DNA of 64,000 bases from a gamma proteobacterium symbiont of Ctena orbiculata (lineage in GTDB: Bacteria; Pseudomonadota; Gammaproteobacteria; Chromatiales; Chromatiaceae): the NCBI GenBank assembly GCA_003058525.1, contig QBVD01000053.1:41708-105707 (forward strand). The letters are read 5' to 3'. Positions 58,001-64,000 of this stretch are shown here, one piece after another. Under the pieces are notes generated by a model, which searched no databases, was not told where the DNA came from, and saw only the letters and a program-made list of their open reading frames with translations. How positions within the stretch are numbered: position 1 is the first letter of the stretch; every line of letters begins with the position of its first letter. The position numbers and the translations under genes are program-made.

Positions 58001-58883
58001 GACAGGCTATATCGACTGGACCTTCTTCTTCCATGCCTGGCAACTCAAGGGGCGCTATCCACAGATACTGGATGATGAGATGAAAGGGGAAGAGGCGAAA
58101 AAACTCTATGCCGATGCCCTGTCCATGCTTGAACGGGTAATTGACGAGGGATGGTTGCGCGCGGCGGCCGTTGTCGGCCTCTTTCCCGCCAACAGCCAGG
58201 GCGACGATATCCGTGTATACCGGGATGAGACACGAACCCAAACCCTCGCAACCCTGCATAACCTGCGTAAACAGGGACGGCAACCTGTCGCTCCAGGTAA
58301 AAATGGACAGTACAACGAATCGCTGGCCGATTACATCGCACCGGAGAGGTGTGGAAAGACCGACTACGTGGGCGCTTTCGCCTGCACCGCCGGTATCGGC
58401 ATCGAGCGGAAAATCAGCGAGTTTGAAGAAGATCACGACGACTACCATGCCATCATGCTGAAGGCCCTTGCCGATCGTTTGGCCGAGGCCCTGGCGGAGT
58501 GGTTGCACGAACGTGTGCGAAAAGAGTATTGGGGTTATGCCAAAGAGGAGTCCCTGAGCAATCAACAGCTGATCGCAGAAGAGTATCGGGGCATCCGCCC
58601 CGCAATGGGGTATCCGGCCAGCCCGGACCATACGGAGAAAGAGGTGTTGTGGGAGCTTCTCTCCGTTGAAGGGCATACCGGCATCTGGCTCACGGAGAGT
58701 AAGGCGATGGTACCCACAGCGTCGGTCAGCGGCCTCTACTTCAGCCACCCCGATGCCCGCTACTTCGCAGTGGGCAAGCTGAATCGGGATCAGGTGAGTG
58801 ATTATGCTCGCCGCAAGGGTCGTTCAGTGGCTGAAATGGAACGTTGGCTTGCGCCCAATCTCGCCTATGAACCCGGAGAGTGA
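55086..58883 (+). CDS. metH: Cobalamin-dependent methionine synthase
   Basis: This large modular enzyme makes methionine from homocysteine and methyltetrahydrofolate. It has 1265 residues, close to E. coli (1227). Domains in order: homocysteine-binding (GAMGTMIQ; zinc cysteines near 249 in LNCALGP and 310-312 in GGCCGTTP), pterin-binding ([21 protein letters not shown]), cap and B12-binding with [13 protein letters not shown] (His near residue 763), and the reactivation domain ([27 protein letters not shown]). It needs cobalamin; no riboswitch is recognisable upstream. The ATG at 55086 is preferred to an in-frame TTG at 55083. Divergent from the response regulator. Confidence 0.97.
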   Translation: MSSATSNTANHPIESLLKQRILILDGAMGTMIQRHKLDEQDYRGERFADWPCDLKGNNDLLVLSQPAIIGSIHEAYLAAGADILETNSFGANRISMADYQMESLAYEMSEASARLAREAADKYTSPDKPRFVAGVLGPTNRTASISPDVNDASLRNITFDALVEAYTEAARGLIAGGCDLLLIETVFDTINAKAAVFACEQVFDEDAIRLPVMISGTITDQSGRTLSGQTTEAFYNSLRHAKPISIGLNCALGPDLLRQYVEEMSRIADTHVSAHPNAGLPNEFGEYDLDARQMADYLAEWADAGFLNIVGGCCGTTPQHIQAIAETMVGRTPRQLPIIETQCRLSGLEPLNIGADSLFVNIGERANVTGSAKFKRLILSEAYDEALDVCREQVENGAQIVDINMDEAMLDGVAAMRRFLNLCAGEPEIAKVPVMIDSSKWEIIETGLQSVQGKPIVNSISLKEGEEAFLRQAHLCRRYGAAVIVMAFDETGQADTQARKIEICARAYHLLTERVGFPAEDIIFDPNIFAIATGIEEHNNYGVDFIEAVREIKQRLPHALVSGGVSNVSFSFRGNNPVREAIHAVFLYHAIKAGMDMGIVNAGQLAVYDELPAELRDTVESVVLNRDPQAGDRLVELAPKYQGDGNVVENKADAEWRAWPVKKRLEHALVKGITEFIESDTEEARQQARQTLEVIEGPLMDGMNVVGDLFGAGKMFLPQVVKSARVMKKAVAYLEPYLEAEKAECGVQSQGKILMATVKGDVHDIGKNIVGVVLQCNNYEVVDIGVMVPADTILQKARDAQVDIIGLSGLITPSLDEMVHVAKEMQRLGMSQPLLIGGATTSIAHTAVKIEPEYDNPVVYVADASRAVGVASNLLSTEHRDSYAASLREEYEAVRQRRAGINQSRNLISIEDARANPTPIDWSQYTPAHPNLCNPDFEVPEFAQIVHLDKDRSADKPCATLLVMKQIPLAELTGYIDWTFFFHAWQLKGRYPQILDDEMKGEEAKKLYADALSMLERVIDEGWLRAAAVVGLFPANSQGDDIRVYRDETRTQTLATLHNLRKQGRQPVAPGKNGQYNESLADYIAPERCGKTDYVGAFACTAGIGIERKISEFEEDHDDYHAIMLKALADRLAEALAEWLHERVRKEYWGYAKEESLSNQQLIAEEYRGIRPAMGYPASPDHTEKEVLWELLSVEGHTGIWLTESKAMVPTASVSGLYFSHPDARYFAVGKLNRDQVSDYARRKGRSVAEMERWLAPNLAYEPGE

Positions 58884-58910
58884 ATAGACTTCGCAGCAAA
58901 TCCTACATTC

Positions 58911-58968
58911 CATTCCATGCCGGATCTTTGAGACTCACCAATACACGATCCTGACACGGCCTGGAATG
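58911..58968. terminator. Bidirectional terminator-like hairpin after metH
   Basis: CATTCCATGCCG (58911-58922) pairs with CGGCCTGGAATG (58957-58968) over 12 bp with one mismatch and a 34-nt loop. TTTTGCC follows. It sits between the stops of metH and the convergent 106-residue gene and could serve metH. The long loop lowers confidence. Confidence 0.4.
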
Positions 58969-58992
58969 TTTTGCCTTGCCGGCCGCCTATGA

Positions 58993-59313
58993 TCAGGCGA
59001 CATCGGCTACCGACGGTCCGCCGGCTTCATGCACAACCGGTGACCCCAGTTCGGCAAAAGAGAAGAGCTTGAAGGCGCGCTCGCCGTTGTAGTCGAGTAC
59101 CCGCAGATCGTCACTTTCATGCAGATCGTTGGCTACCACATTAAAGTGGCCGCCGTAGCGCTTTTTGGCCAGATCATAGGGAACCTCATAGGCGAGAAAC
59201 TTCTCGATGCCTTTGCTCACCAGTTTTTCCAATATCAAAGGGTCTTCTATGGAGGTGTGGGATGTGAGAATCATCAATGGACCGCTTCCGGTCATTAACA
59301 TAAAGGTCTTCAT
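58993..59313 (-). CDS. Conserved-looking cytoplasmic protein of unknown function
   Basis: This 106-residue protein has no signal or membrane helix. The sequence MKTFMLMTGSGPLMILTSHTSIEDPLILEKLVSKGI suggests a small alpha/beta domain; KRYGGHFNVVANDLHESDDLRVLDYNGERAFKLFSF follows. I do not recognise a named family. A very strong Shine-Dalgarno (GGGAGGGAGGT) before the ATG at 59313 supports real, well-translated expression. It stands alone between metH and the lipoprotein gene. Confidence 0.7.
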   Translation of the reverse strand: MKTFMLMTGSGPLMILTSHTSIEDPLILEKLVSKGIEKFLAYEVPYDLAKKRYGGHFNVVANDLHESDDLRVLDYNGERAFKLFSFAELGSPVVHEAGGPSVADVA

Positions 59314-59444
59314 GACTACCTCCCTCCCGCAGGATTAAGGATTGAAGGTTTTCGTCTTTACCTGCATTAATTTTAGCTCACTCCACAATATCCAGGTCAA
59401 TCAGCGCGATTAACTCAATATCGAGTGGACAATGGTCCAATAAG

Positions 59445-60308
59445 CTACTTCAACTGGATATGGCCCTGTTTTTCCAGGGGGATCTTGAAACTCTTCAATA
59501 ATTCCCGGGGACCGGATGCCAGAATTGAACCATTCAATTCATAGCGGATACCGGAGAGGCCCAGCAGTGCCGAATAGAGTCCCTTGCCGGCTTCGGCCAA
59601 ATCGATGGTGAGGGGGATGCTCACCACACTGTTGCCGCCCTGCGCGATATCCACAGGTTGCCGGATCAAACCCTTGCCGATCGCCGCACCATTCAGCTTC
59701 AGATTATAATCCAGCTGCTGCAGCACCAGGGAGAAGCTGTTAGGATTCTCCACCCCGAGTTGCAGCAACACTTCGGCCTCATTCAGGGTAAGCCGCTTGA
59801 CCGCCAAAGATTTGATACTGAAATCGGGTATTTTCGGTACTGGAAAATCACCAGAAAAATTAACAGGGATGCGCAGGCTTCCGATCACCGGCATTTTGAA
59901 ACCCAATCCCATATCCAGTTGATAGCTGGCCTGATCGGCCTTTCTCAATTGATGGTAGCTCTTCAGCAGCTGCTGGAAACCGAGCCGCAGCGGCACCTCT
60001 ATACGGTTTGTGGTTTGAGCCGCCAGATTCAAGCCCGCAGATTGTCTGCCCTTGAGAAACGATTGTTCAAAGAGCTGCAGATCATAATCAAATTCAGCCA
60101 AATCAATGGAGAAGGCATTCGGGTTGTGAACATCCACATCGAACACCAGATCCACACCATCGAAATCGAGACCGGTCAGCCTGATCCCCTCAACCTGAGC
60201 CGTAGGTTTCCGGCCTTCCATAACCTGACCGACCTGCTGCAGGGAGGAACACCCCTGTACAAGCCCTATCAAAAGACAGCAGATCAGTAACGGTACATAC
60301 CTGGGCAT
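59445..60308 (-). CDS. LEA type 2 (WHy-domain) lipoprotein
   Basis: This 287-residue protein has a lipoprotein signal (LLIGLVQGC, Cys20). Two WHy/LEA-14 repeats follow, each with the pattern DLVFDVDVHNPNAFSIDL and EVLLQLGVENPNSFSLVLQQLDYNLKLNG. The fold is a fibronectin-like beta sandwich. LEA14-type proteins are linked to stress in other organisms; its role in bacteria is unclear, probably at the envelope. GGGAG precedes the ATG at 60308. It is followed by no cotranscribed gene. Confidence 0.82.
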   Translation of the reverse strand: MPRYVPLLICCLLIGLVQGCSSLQQVGQVMEGRKPTAQVEGIRLTGLDFDGVDLVFDVDVHNPNAFSIDLAEFDYDLQLFEQSFLKGRQSAGLNLAAQTTNRIEVPLRLGFQQLLKSYHQLRKADQASYQLDMGLGFKMPVIGSLRIPVNFSGDFPVPKIPDFSIKSLAVKRLTLNEAEVLLQLGVENPNSFSLVLQQLDYNLKLNGAAIGKGLIRQPVDIAQGGNSVVSIPLTIDLAEAGKGLYSALLGLSGIRYELNGSILASGPRELLKSFKIPLEKQGHIQLK

Positions 60309-60338
60309 TATCGGAAACTCCCGGCGTCCAGCGCCTTG

Positions 60339-61106
60339 TCAGGTTGAGATGCCCATCTTACTCCTTGAAATAGCGTATTCCACACCACCGCCTTGGGTTG
60401 AAAAACGTATTGCAAGAAGCGTCAGGGCCAGCAGCAGAGTCATGAGACCGGAGGCGCCGCCGCCACCATAGTCATCGCGATAGCTATCCTCCAAAGGCAA
60501 TACCGCCAGATCTCCATCCTCATATGGCCCGTAATTCACCGCCAGCAGATCATTATCGCCATCATACAGCTCGATCAGGACATCATAGTAACCGCTCGGG
60601 TAACCATCCAGTAGCCGTGTCACCACCTCATACTCATCATCACTGACATCACCCTCAACGGGAAACAGGTCGGTTGTGTAGTAGTGGTTCCATGGCCCCC
60701 CCTCCAGGCTGAGGTAGAGTCTGGCATAGACCCACACCTCATCACCCGATGTGTCCGCATCGAAAATCACCTTTAAACGGTGGTAGTATCCATCGTCGTC
60801 GTCATCCCTGCTGATCACGGTATATGCATCGAATATACTCAATTCACGCCCCACAGCATGTGCTGCGAAAGTGCGCTGAGCCGTTGCCCGAATACGGCCT
60901 CCCGAGACGACCAATTCCTGATATTCGTCCACATCGGCCTGATCAAGCTGGATTTCGTCCTTTTCGACACCTGCAGCGACCGTTCCCTCCACAGATTGCG
61001 AGAGCCTCGCAACACCCTCAACCGCAAATGCATACTGCCCGGTCGTCAGCATCACTAGCAGCAGTGCGCTCAATCGCAGCCATCCGATATTGCTATACCT
61101 TTGCAT
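60339..61106 (-). CDS. Choice-of-anchor H-like secreted protein with GlyGly-CTERM-like end
   Basis: This 255-residue protein has a signal peptide (to about residue 30) and a beta-rich body with the run DADTSGDEVWVYARLYLSL, GPWNHYYTTDLFPVEG and SGYYDVLIELYDGDN. Near the C-terminus, GGGGASGLMTLLLALTLLAIR resembles a GlyGly-CTERM anchor processed by rhombosortase, but about 21 further residues follow it, which is atypical. The ATG at 61106 has GGGAG at 7 bases; the frame extends 6 codons upstream. The body matches proteins called choice-of-anchor H; the function is unknown. It is 14 bp after the His-rich gene. Confidence 0.65.
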   Translation of the reverse strand: MQRYSNIGWLRLSALLLVMLTTGQYAFAVEGVARLSQSVEGTVAAGVEKDEIQLDQADVDEYQELVVSGGRIRATAQRTFAAHAVGRELSIFDAYTVISRDDDDDGYYHRLKVIFDADTSGDEVWVYARLYLSLEGGPWNHYYTTDLFPVEGDVSDDEYEVVTRLLDGYPSGYYDVLIELYDGDNDLLAVNYGPYEDGDLAVLPLEDSYRDDYGGGGASGLMTLLLALTLLAIRFSTQGGGVEYAISRSKMGIST

Positions 61107-61120
61107 CACGACTCTCCCGC

Positions 61121-61468
61121 TCAATCCCTACGGTCTCGACGATGGCGAGGTTTGTCGCCATGACGGTGGTTTCTGTGTCTGTCGCCGTGACGGTGGTTTC
61201 TGTGTCTGTCGCCGTGACGATGGTGTCTGTGTTTGTCGCGGTGGCGATGGCCGTAACTCTCACTGCGCCGATACTCTCTGTGGCGATAGTGGCGGTCTCC
61301 ATGGCGATGTGAGTGGCCATGGTCATGGTAATGATTCCAACTCAAACCGAGGAACAACCCGCCCAGCAAACCGTAAGGGTAGTCATAGTTATCGTGGGCC
61401 TGTGCCGGCGCTGCCATTACCACTGAGGCAGAGAGTGCGCTTGCCAGGATCAGTGCTTTAGCTGTCAT
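61121..61468 (-). CDS. Secreted histidine-rich repeat protein
   Basis: This 115-residue precursor has a signal peptide ending APAQA. The mature protein starts HDNYDYPYGLLGGLFLGLSWNHYHDHGHSHRHGD and then becomes strongly basic and His/Arg/Asp-rich, ending in a run of 9-residue units (HRHGDRHRN). High His content suggests Ni, Zn, Cu or Co binding in the periplasm, or a glycine/histidine surface protein; no family is recognised. Two adjacent ATGs follow GGAG; the second (61468) has better spacing. It probably shares a transcript with the downstream anchor protein. Confidence 0.65.
   Translation of the reverse strand: MTAKALILASALSASVVMAAPAQAHDNYDYPYGLLGGLFLGLSWNHYHDHGHSHRHGDRHYRHREYRRSESYGHRHRDKHRHHRHGDRHRNHRHGDRHRNHRHGDKPRHRRDRRD
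61162..61242 (-). repeat. Three tandem 27-bp units inside the His-rich gene
   Basis: Two identical 27-bp units (61162-61188 and 61189-61215) and a third, diverged one (61216-61242) encode the 9-residue His/Arg/Asp/Asn repeats. Identical adjacent copies suggest recent slippage, and length may vary between strains. Confidence 0.8.
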
Positions 61469-61575
61469 CATGTTTCTCCAAATTGAACTAGCTTATGAGT
61501 AAGCATATGGAGCTGTGGCTGAACGAAAGCTGAATGGTGTGAAACCAGTTCGGATACAGGCAGAAAAATAAAGAC

Positions 61576-61914
61576 TTAGGAAACGGGGGACCTCTCCAGC
61601 AGACCGTTCTGATACAACGCCTGGGCAATCTTTTTACTCTTCGCCGCCAAACGGCTGAGGTCACCAAAGCTGGGTATGGCGCCATTGGCCAGTTTGGCCT
61701 CCCACCCATCCAGTTCGGTTTCCAGATAGATAAGCAGCTTGCTTGAGCAGCCTTTACACGAATCGCCACACAACGCCTCATCGGGGAGACCGAAGGGAAT
61801 CTCGTTCCGCACCTGTTCGATAAGTTGGCGCATCGCAGTCTGGGTATTCGGTTTACGGTTTCTGTTCGTCACGCTAATCAACTCGAACGCTACCATCGAA
61901 GGGTTGGCATTCAT
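61576..61914 (-). CDS. Hypothetical Cys-motif protein, possible Pho-regulon member
   Basis: This 112-residue soluble protein with CGDSCKGCSSK near residue 49 has three cysteines that could bind a metal or Fe-S cluster. A helical C-terminal half follows (SRLAAKSKKIAQALYQNGL). No family is recognised. AGAGG stands 8 bases before the ATG at 61914. A Pho-box-like palindrome lies 86 bp upstream at the position expected for PhoB activation. Confidence 0.6.
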   Translation of the reverse strand: MNANPSMVAFELISVTNRNRKPNTQTAMRQLIEQVRNEIPFGLPDEALCGDSCKGCSSKLLIYLETELDGWEAKLANGAIPSFGDLSRLAAKSKKIAQALYQNGLLERSPVS

Positions 61915-62317
61915 GGATGGGCCTCTAGATCATCCAAAATTGAGGCAAGATCCGGCCATACCGGGACCAGAGATCGTCACATCAAATATATTACAGTAAT
62001 ATGTCATTTAGATGACAGTGATCAAGGCAATTGGCAGCACACCGTATTAAAATCCGAAACATCAAAAAATAAGCATCTAACAAATTGTGTATCGACTTAG
62101 AGGAGGGGGCGCGACAGAACGAGGCAAGAACTCGATCAGGCTTGCGTGGAAGACATGCATTTCCCTCGCAAAATCCGCACATAGTAGTTATACCTACTAC
62201 TAGAGACCCTGATTTCCAATGTTTCAAAATCAATCTGATACACATTGTTAACAAGTTATCTAAACCTGCCGTAAGGCAGCACTTTCATACCAACTCACAC
62301 TAAATGAGGATAACTTT
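61915..62317. other. 403-bp divergent intergenic region with palindromes
   Basis: No gene is visible. The region holds a Pho-box-like sequence (62001-62018), a dyad TAGTAG-TTATAC-CTACTA (62182-62199), and AT-rich sequence before the DUF47 gene whose GAGG leader is in place. It probably contains both divergent promoters. Confidence 0.4.
62001..62018 (-). promoter_or_regulatory. Pho-box-like palindrome
   Basis: Minus-strand CTGTCATCTAAATGACAT matches CTGTCATAWAWCTGTCAY at 15 of 18 positions, though the second half also reads as an inverted copy. TAATAT follows at the right distance for a -10. It lies 86 bp before the 112-residue gene and 300 bp before the phosphate-transport regulator gene on the other strand. 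Confidence 0.4.
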
Positions 62318-62998
62318 ATGCGACCAACCAACCCCATTGCTTCCCTTCTGGGAAGCTCACCTTTCAAACCCTTGCAGATGCATATGGGTAAAGTCAGAGA
62401 GTGCATCTCAGAAGTTCCTGGCCTGTTCGATGCCCTCATCGATAAAGACCAAGAAAAGCTGAAGGCTATTAAAGAGCAAATCTTCTCCCTCGAGCATGAA
62501 GCCGACCAGATTGAAAACGACATCCGTGCTCGTTTGCCAAAAAGCCTGTTCATGCCGGTAGACCGACGAGACCTGCTCGAGCTGTTGGAGATGCAGGACA
62601 GCATTGCCGACACCGCACAGGATATCGCCGGACTCCTGATGGAACGGGACATGTCCGTACCGGCCGATATGAGTGAGCCGCTGCGCAACTTCGTGCAACG
62701 GTGCGTCGACACCTGCAATCAGGCGGCCACCATAATCGATGAACTTGACGAACTGATAGAGATGGGATTCAAGGGCAATCAGGCCAATAAGGTCGAGGAG
62801 ATGGTGGAGACGCTCGGCAAGGTTGAGGACGAAACCGATGAGATGGGTATGGCGCTGGCGCGCAGTCTTTTCGCCCAGGAGGAGTCCATGAACCCGGTCT
62901 CAGTCATGTTCTGGTATCAGATGATCCAGTGGATCGGCGACCTGGCCGATTATGCAGAGAAGGTGGGCGACCGCATGCGATTACTGATCGCACGCTGA
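62318..62998 (+). CDS. DUF47/TIGR00153-family phosphate transport regulator
   Basis: This 226-residue PhoU-like helical protein of the DUF47 family is found next to PiT transporters and is thought to modulate their activity. Motifs include VRECISEVPGLFDALI, LEHEADQIENDIRARL and VEDETDEMGMALARSLF, and WIGDLADYAEKVGDRMR gives the acidic metal-binding pattern. The ATG at 62318 follows GAGG with 8-base spacing. The pit gene is 120 bp downstream, the standard pairing; here that gene is interrupted by an IS element. Confidence 0.9.
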   Translation: MRPTNPIASLLGSSPFKPLQMHMGKVRECISEVPGLFDALIDKDQEKLKAIKEQIFSLEHEADQIENDIRARLPKSLFMPVDRRDLLELLEMQDSIADTAQDIAGLLMERDMSVPADMSEPLRNFVQRCVDTCNQAATIIDELDELIEMGFKGNQANKVEEMVETLGKVEDETDEMGMALARSLFAQEESMNPVSVMFWYQMIQWIGDLADYAEKVGDRMRLLIAR

Positions 62999-63118
62999 CA
63001 GAGAAGACCGGAAAAACGTTAATCCGGGATTCTGACAAGGGTCTCAAGAATCAACCGACCGTATCACGCCAAACAATCCGCGTGAACACGGGCACAAAAG
63101 AACATCGAGGATTTCAAA

Positions 63119-63751
63119 GTGGAAATCATTAGCGAATGGGGTACAGTCTTTATTGCGTTGGCCGTCATCTTCGGCCTTTACATGAGCTGGGGCATCGGCG
63201 CCAATGACGTGGCCAATGCCATGGGCACATCGGTAGGCTCAGGTGCGATCACCGTAAAACAGGCGATTATCATCGCCGCCATCTTCGAATTTGCCGGCGC
63301 CTTCATAGCCGGCGGCTCCGTCACCAAGACCATCCGTAAGGGGATCATCGATCCCACCAGTATTGTCGGCAACCCGGAATTGCTGATCTACGGCATGCTG
63401 GCCGCACTGCTGGCATCCGCCATCTGGCTGATGTTCGCATCAACCCGTGGCTGGCCGGTCTCCACCACACACTCCATCGTCGGCGCCATTGTCGGCTTCG
63501 CCATGGTGGGCATCGGCGTGGACGCGGTAAACTGGGGTAAGATCGGCAGCATCGTCGCCAGTTGGATCGTCTCTCCCATGGTGGGCGGTTTCATCGCCCT
63601 GATCTTGATGATCAGCATAAGAAAATTGATCCTGAACACGGACAATCCCTTCGCACGCGCCAAAACCTGGGCGCCGGTGTATGTCTTCCTGGTCGGCTGG
63701 ATCGTCTCTCTTGTCACCCTTTTCAAGGGTTTGAAACACCTGAAACTGGAA
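63119..63751 (+). pseudogene. PiT-family inorganic phosphate transporter, interrupted by IS21
   Basis: PitA imports Pi (as metal phosphate) with protons. About 211 codons are intact: SWGIGANDVANAMGTSVGSGAIT (PD001131-type signature), ASTRGWPVSTTHSIVG and a helix-rich first half ending LVTLFKGLKHLKL. At about 63751 the sequence leaves the family and continues into IS sequence, with the frame closing at 63874 after about 41 foreign residues. The normal protein has about 420 residues, so half is missing unless it lies beyond the IS. The start is GTG at 63119 with GAGG upstream. A functional transporter is unlikely. Confidence 0.8.
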
Positions 63752-64000
63752 TGCGTATTCTCACCAAACCTGCCACCGATTCTCTCTGAAAGCTGCCACC
63801 TGAACTCGGGAAAGCTGCCGGCCATCGGAGCGTCAGCGACGCGGGTTTTGTGTATTGTTACTCAGACTCGGTAGATGGTGTCAACTTGGCTTTGTTTTTT
63901 CGCATGGATTCACCTTTCAGGTTTATCTTGTAAGCATTGTGTACCAGGCGATCCAGAATGGCGTCAGCCAGGGTAGGATCGCCGATAATCTGGTGCCATT
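63752..64000. mobile_element. IS21-family insertion sequence, right part, truncated by window end
   Basis: The end appears to start near 63752 with TGCGTATTCTCACC. Just inside, three near-copies of a CTGCC motif follow (CTGCCACCGATTCTC, CTGCCACCTGAACTC, CTGCCGGCCATC), the terminal transposase-binding repeats usual in IS21. The istB reading frame is on the minus strand inside it. The element continues past 64000, so its other end and target duplication are unseen. Confidence 0.8.
63858..64000 (-). CDS. istB: IstB-like transposition helper ATPase, C-terminal fragment
   Basis: The minus strand encodes [20 protein letters not shown] and then [19 protein letters not shown] before the stop TAA at 63858-63860. 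This is the C-terminus of the IS21 family ATPase IstB, which assists the IstA transposase. The N-terminal ATPase part lies beyond the window. It is absent from simple ORF searches because the start is outside. Confidence 0.85.
   Translation of the reverse strand, partial: WHQIIGDPTLADAILDRLVHNAYKINLKGESMRKNKAKLTPSTESE

Overview
The window reads as a contiguous stretch of chromosome from a gammaproteobacterium, most probably an environmental Chromatiales/Sedimenticolaceae-type organism. This assignment is inference from gene families and order (argS followed by a SPOR-domain gene, hemB-aroE, feoABC, lemA-GIDE, qmcA-nfeD, many two-component and chemotaxis parts); no rRNA or other taxonomic marker is present. 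Genes are dense, moderately GC-rich and mostly housekeeping. I see no CRISPR array, tRNA, rRNA or prophage.

Layout. 1-9 kb: hisC, a fructosamine-kinase-like gene, priA, an FG-GAP repeat lipoprotein and glycogen phosphorylase. The hisC/priA interval holds an AT-rich segment with DnaA boxes. 9-15.5 kb: a complete phosphate locus, phoB-pstS-pstC-pstA-pstB-phoU, with Pho boxes upstream of phoB and pstS and an attenuating terminator after pstS. phoR is absent from its usual place. 15.6-24.3 kb: PilZ protein, argS, SPOR protein, a PilJ-type chemoreceptor, feoABC under a Fur box, and a methyltransferase. 24.5-34.9 kb: ClC channel, PPK2, NnrU/ICMT-type membrane protein, secreted Met/Glu-rich protein, orphan MlaC, a periplasmic-binding/PAS membrane protein, tsaC, thioredoxin, hemB and aroE. 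35-45 kb: gamma-carbonic anhydrase, lemA with a GIDE gene, a CNP1-like protein, oligopeptidase A, an ArsB/NhaD-type permease operon with ttcA and a CBS protein, and qmcA-nfeD.

45-49.5 kb is a signalling cluster: an HDOD regulator with Glu in place of the phospho-accepting Asp, a receiver protein with a degenerate HD-GYP domain, and a convergent histidine kinase with a haem-binding-type CxxCH sensor domain. 49.5-54.8 kb: quinone-reductase-like ADH, a small PLDc_N membrane protein, a UDG-OsmC-dienelactone hydrolase operon, msrA, and a response regulator ending in a membrane anchor. 55-59 kb: metH. 59-62 kb: envelope or secreted proteins, including a His-rich repeat protein and a GlyGly-CTERM-like protein. 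62.3-64 kb: a DUF47 regulator and a PiT phosphate transporter gene cut by an IS21-family insertion whose istB runs off the window.

Phosphate is the recurring theme: Pst/PhoB/PhoU, PPK2, a further Pho-box-like palindrome near 62.0 kb, and a low-affinity PiT system that appears broken, which would leave Pst as the main visible Pi route. The most unusual candidates are the HDOD/HD-like/haem-kinase cluster, the tail-anchored receiver protein, the oriC-like segment before priA, and a dispersed 'CGCGAAT/GCGAATAAACGC' inverted-repeat element. Nothing here is an obvious new defence system.
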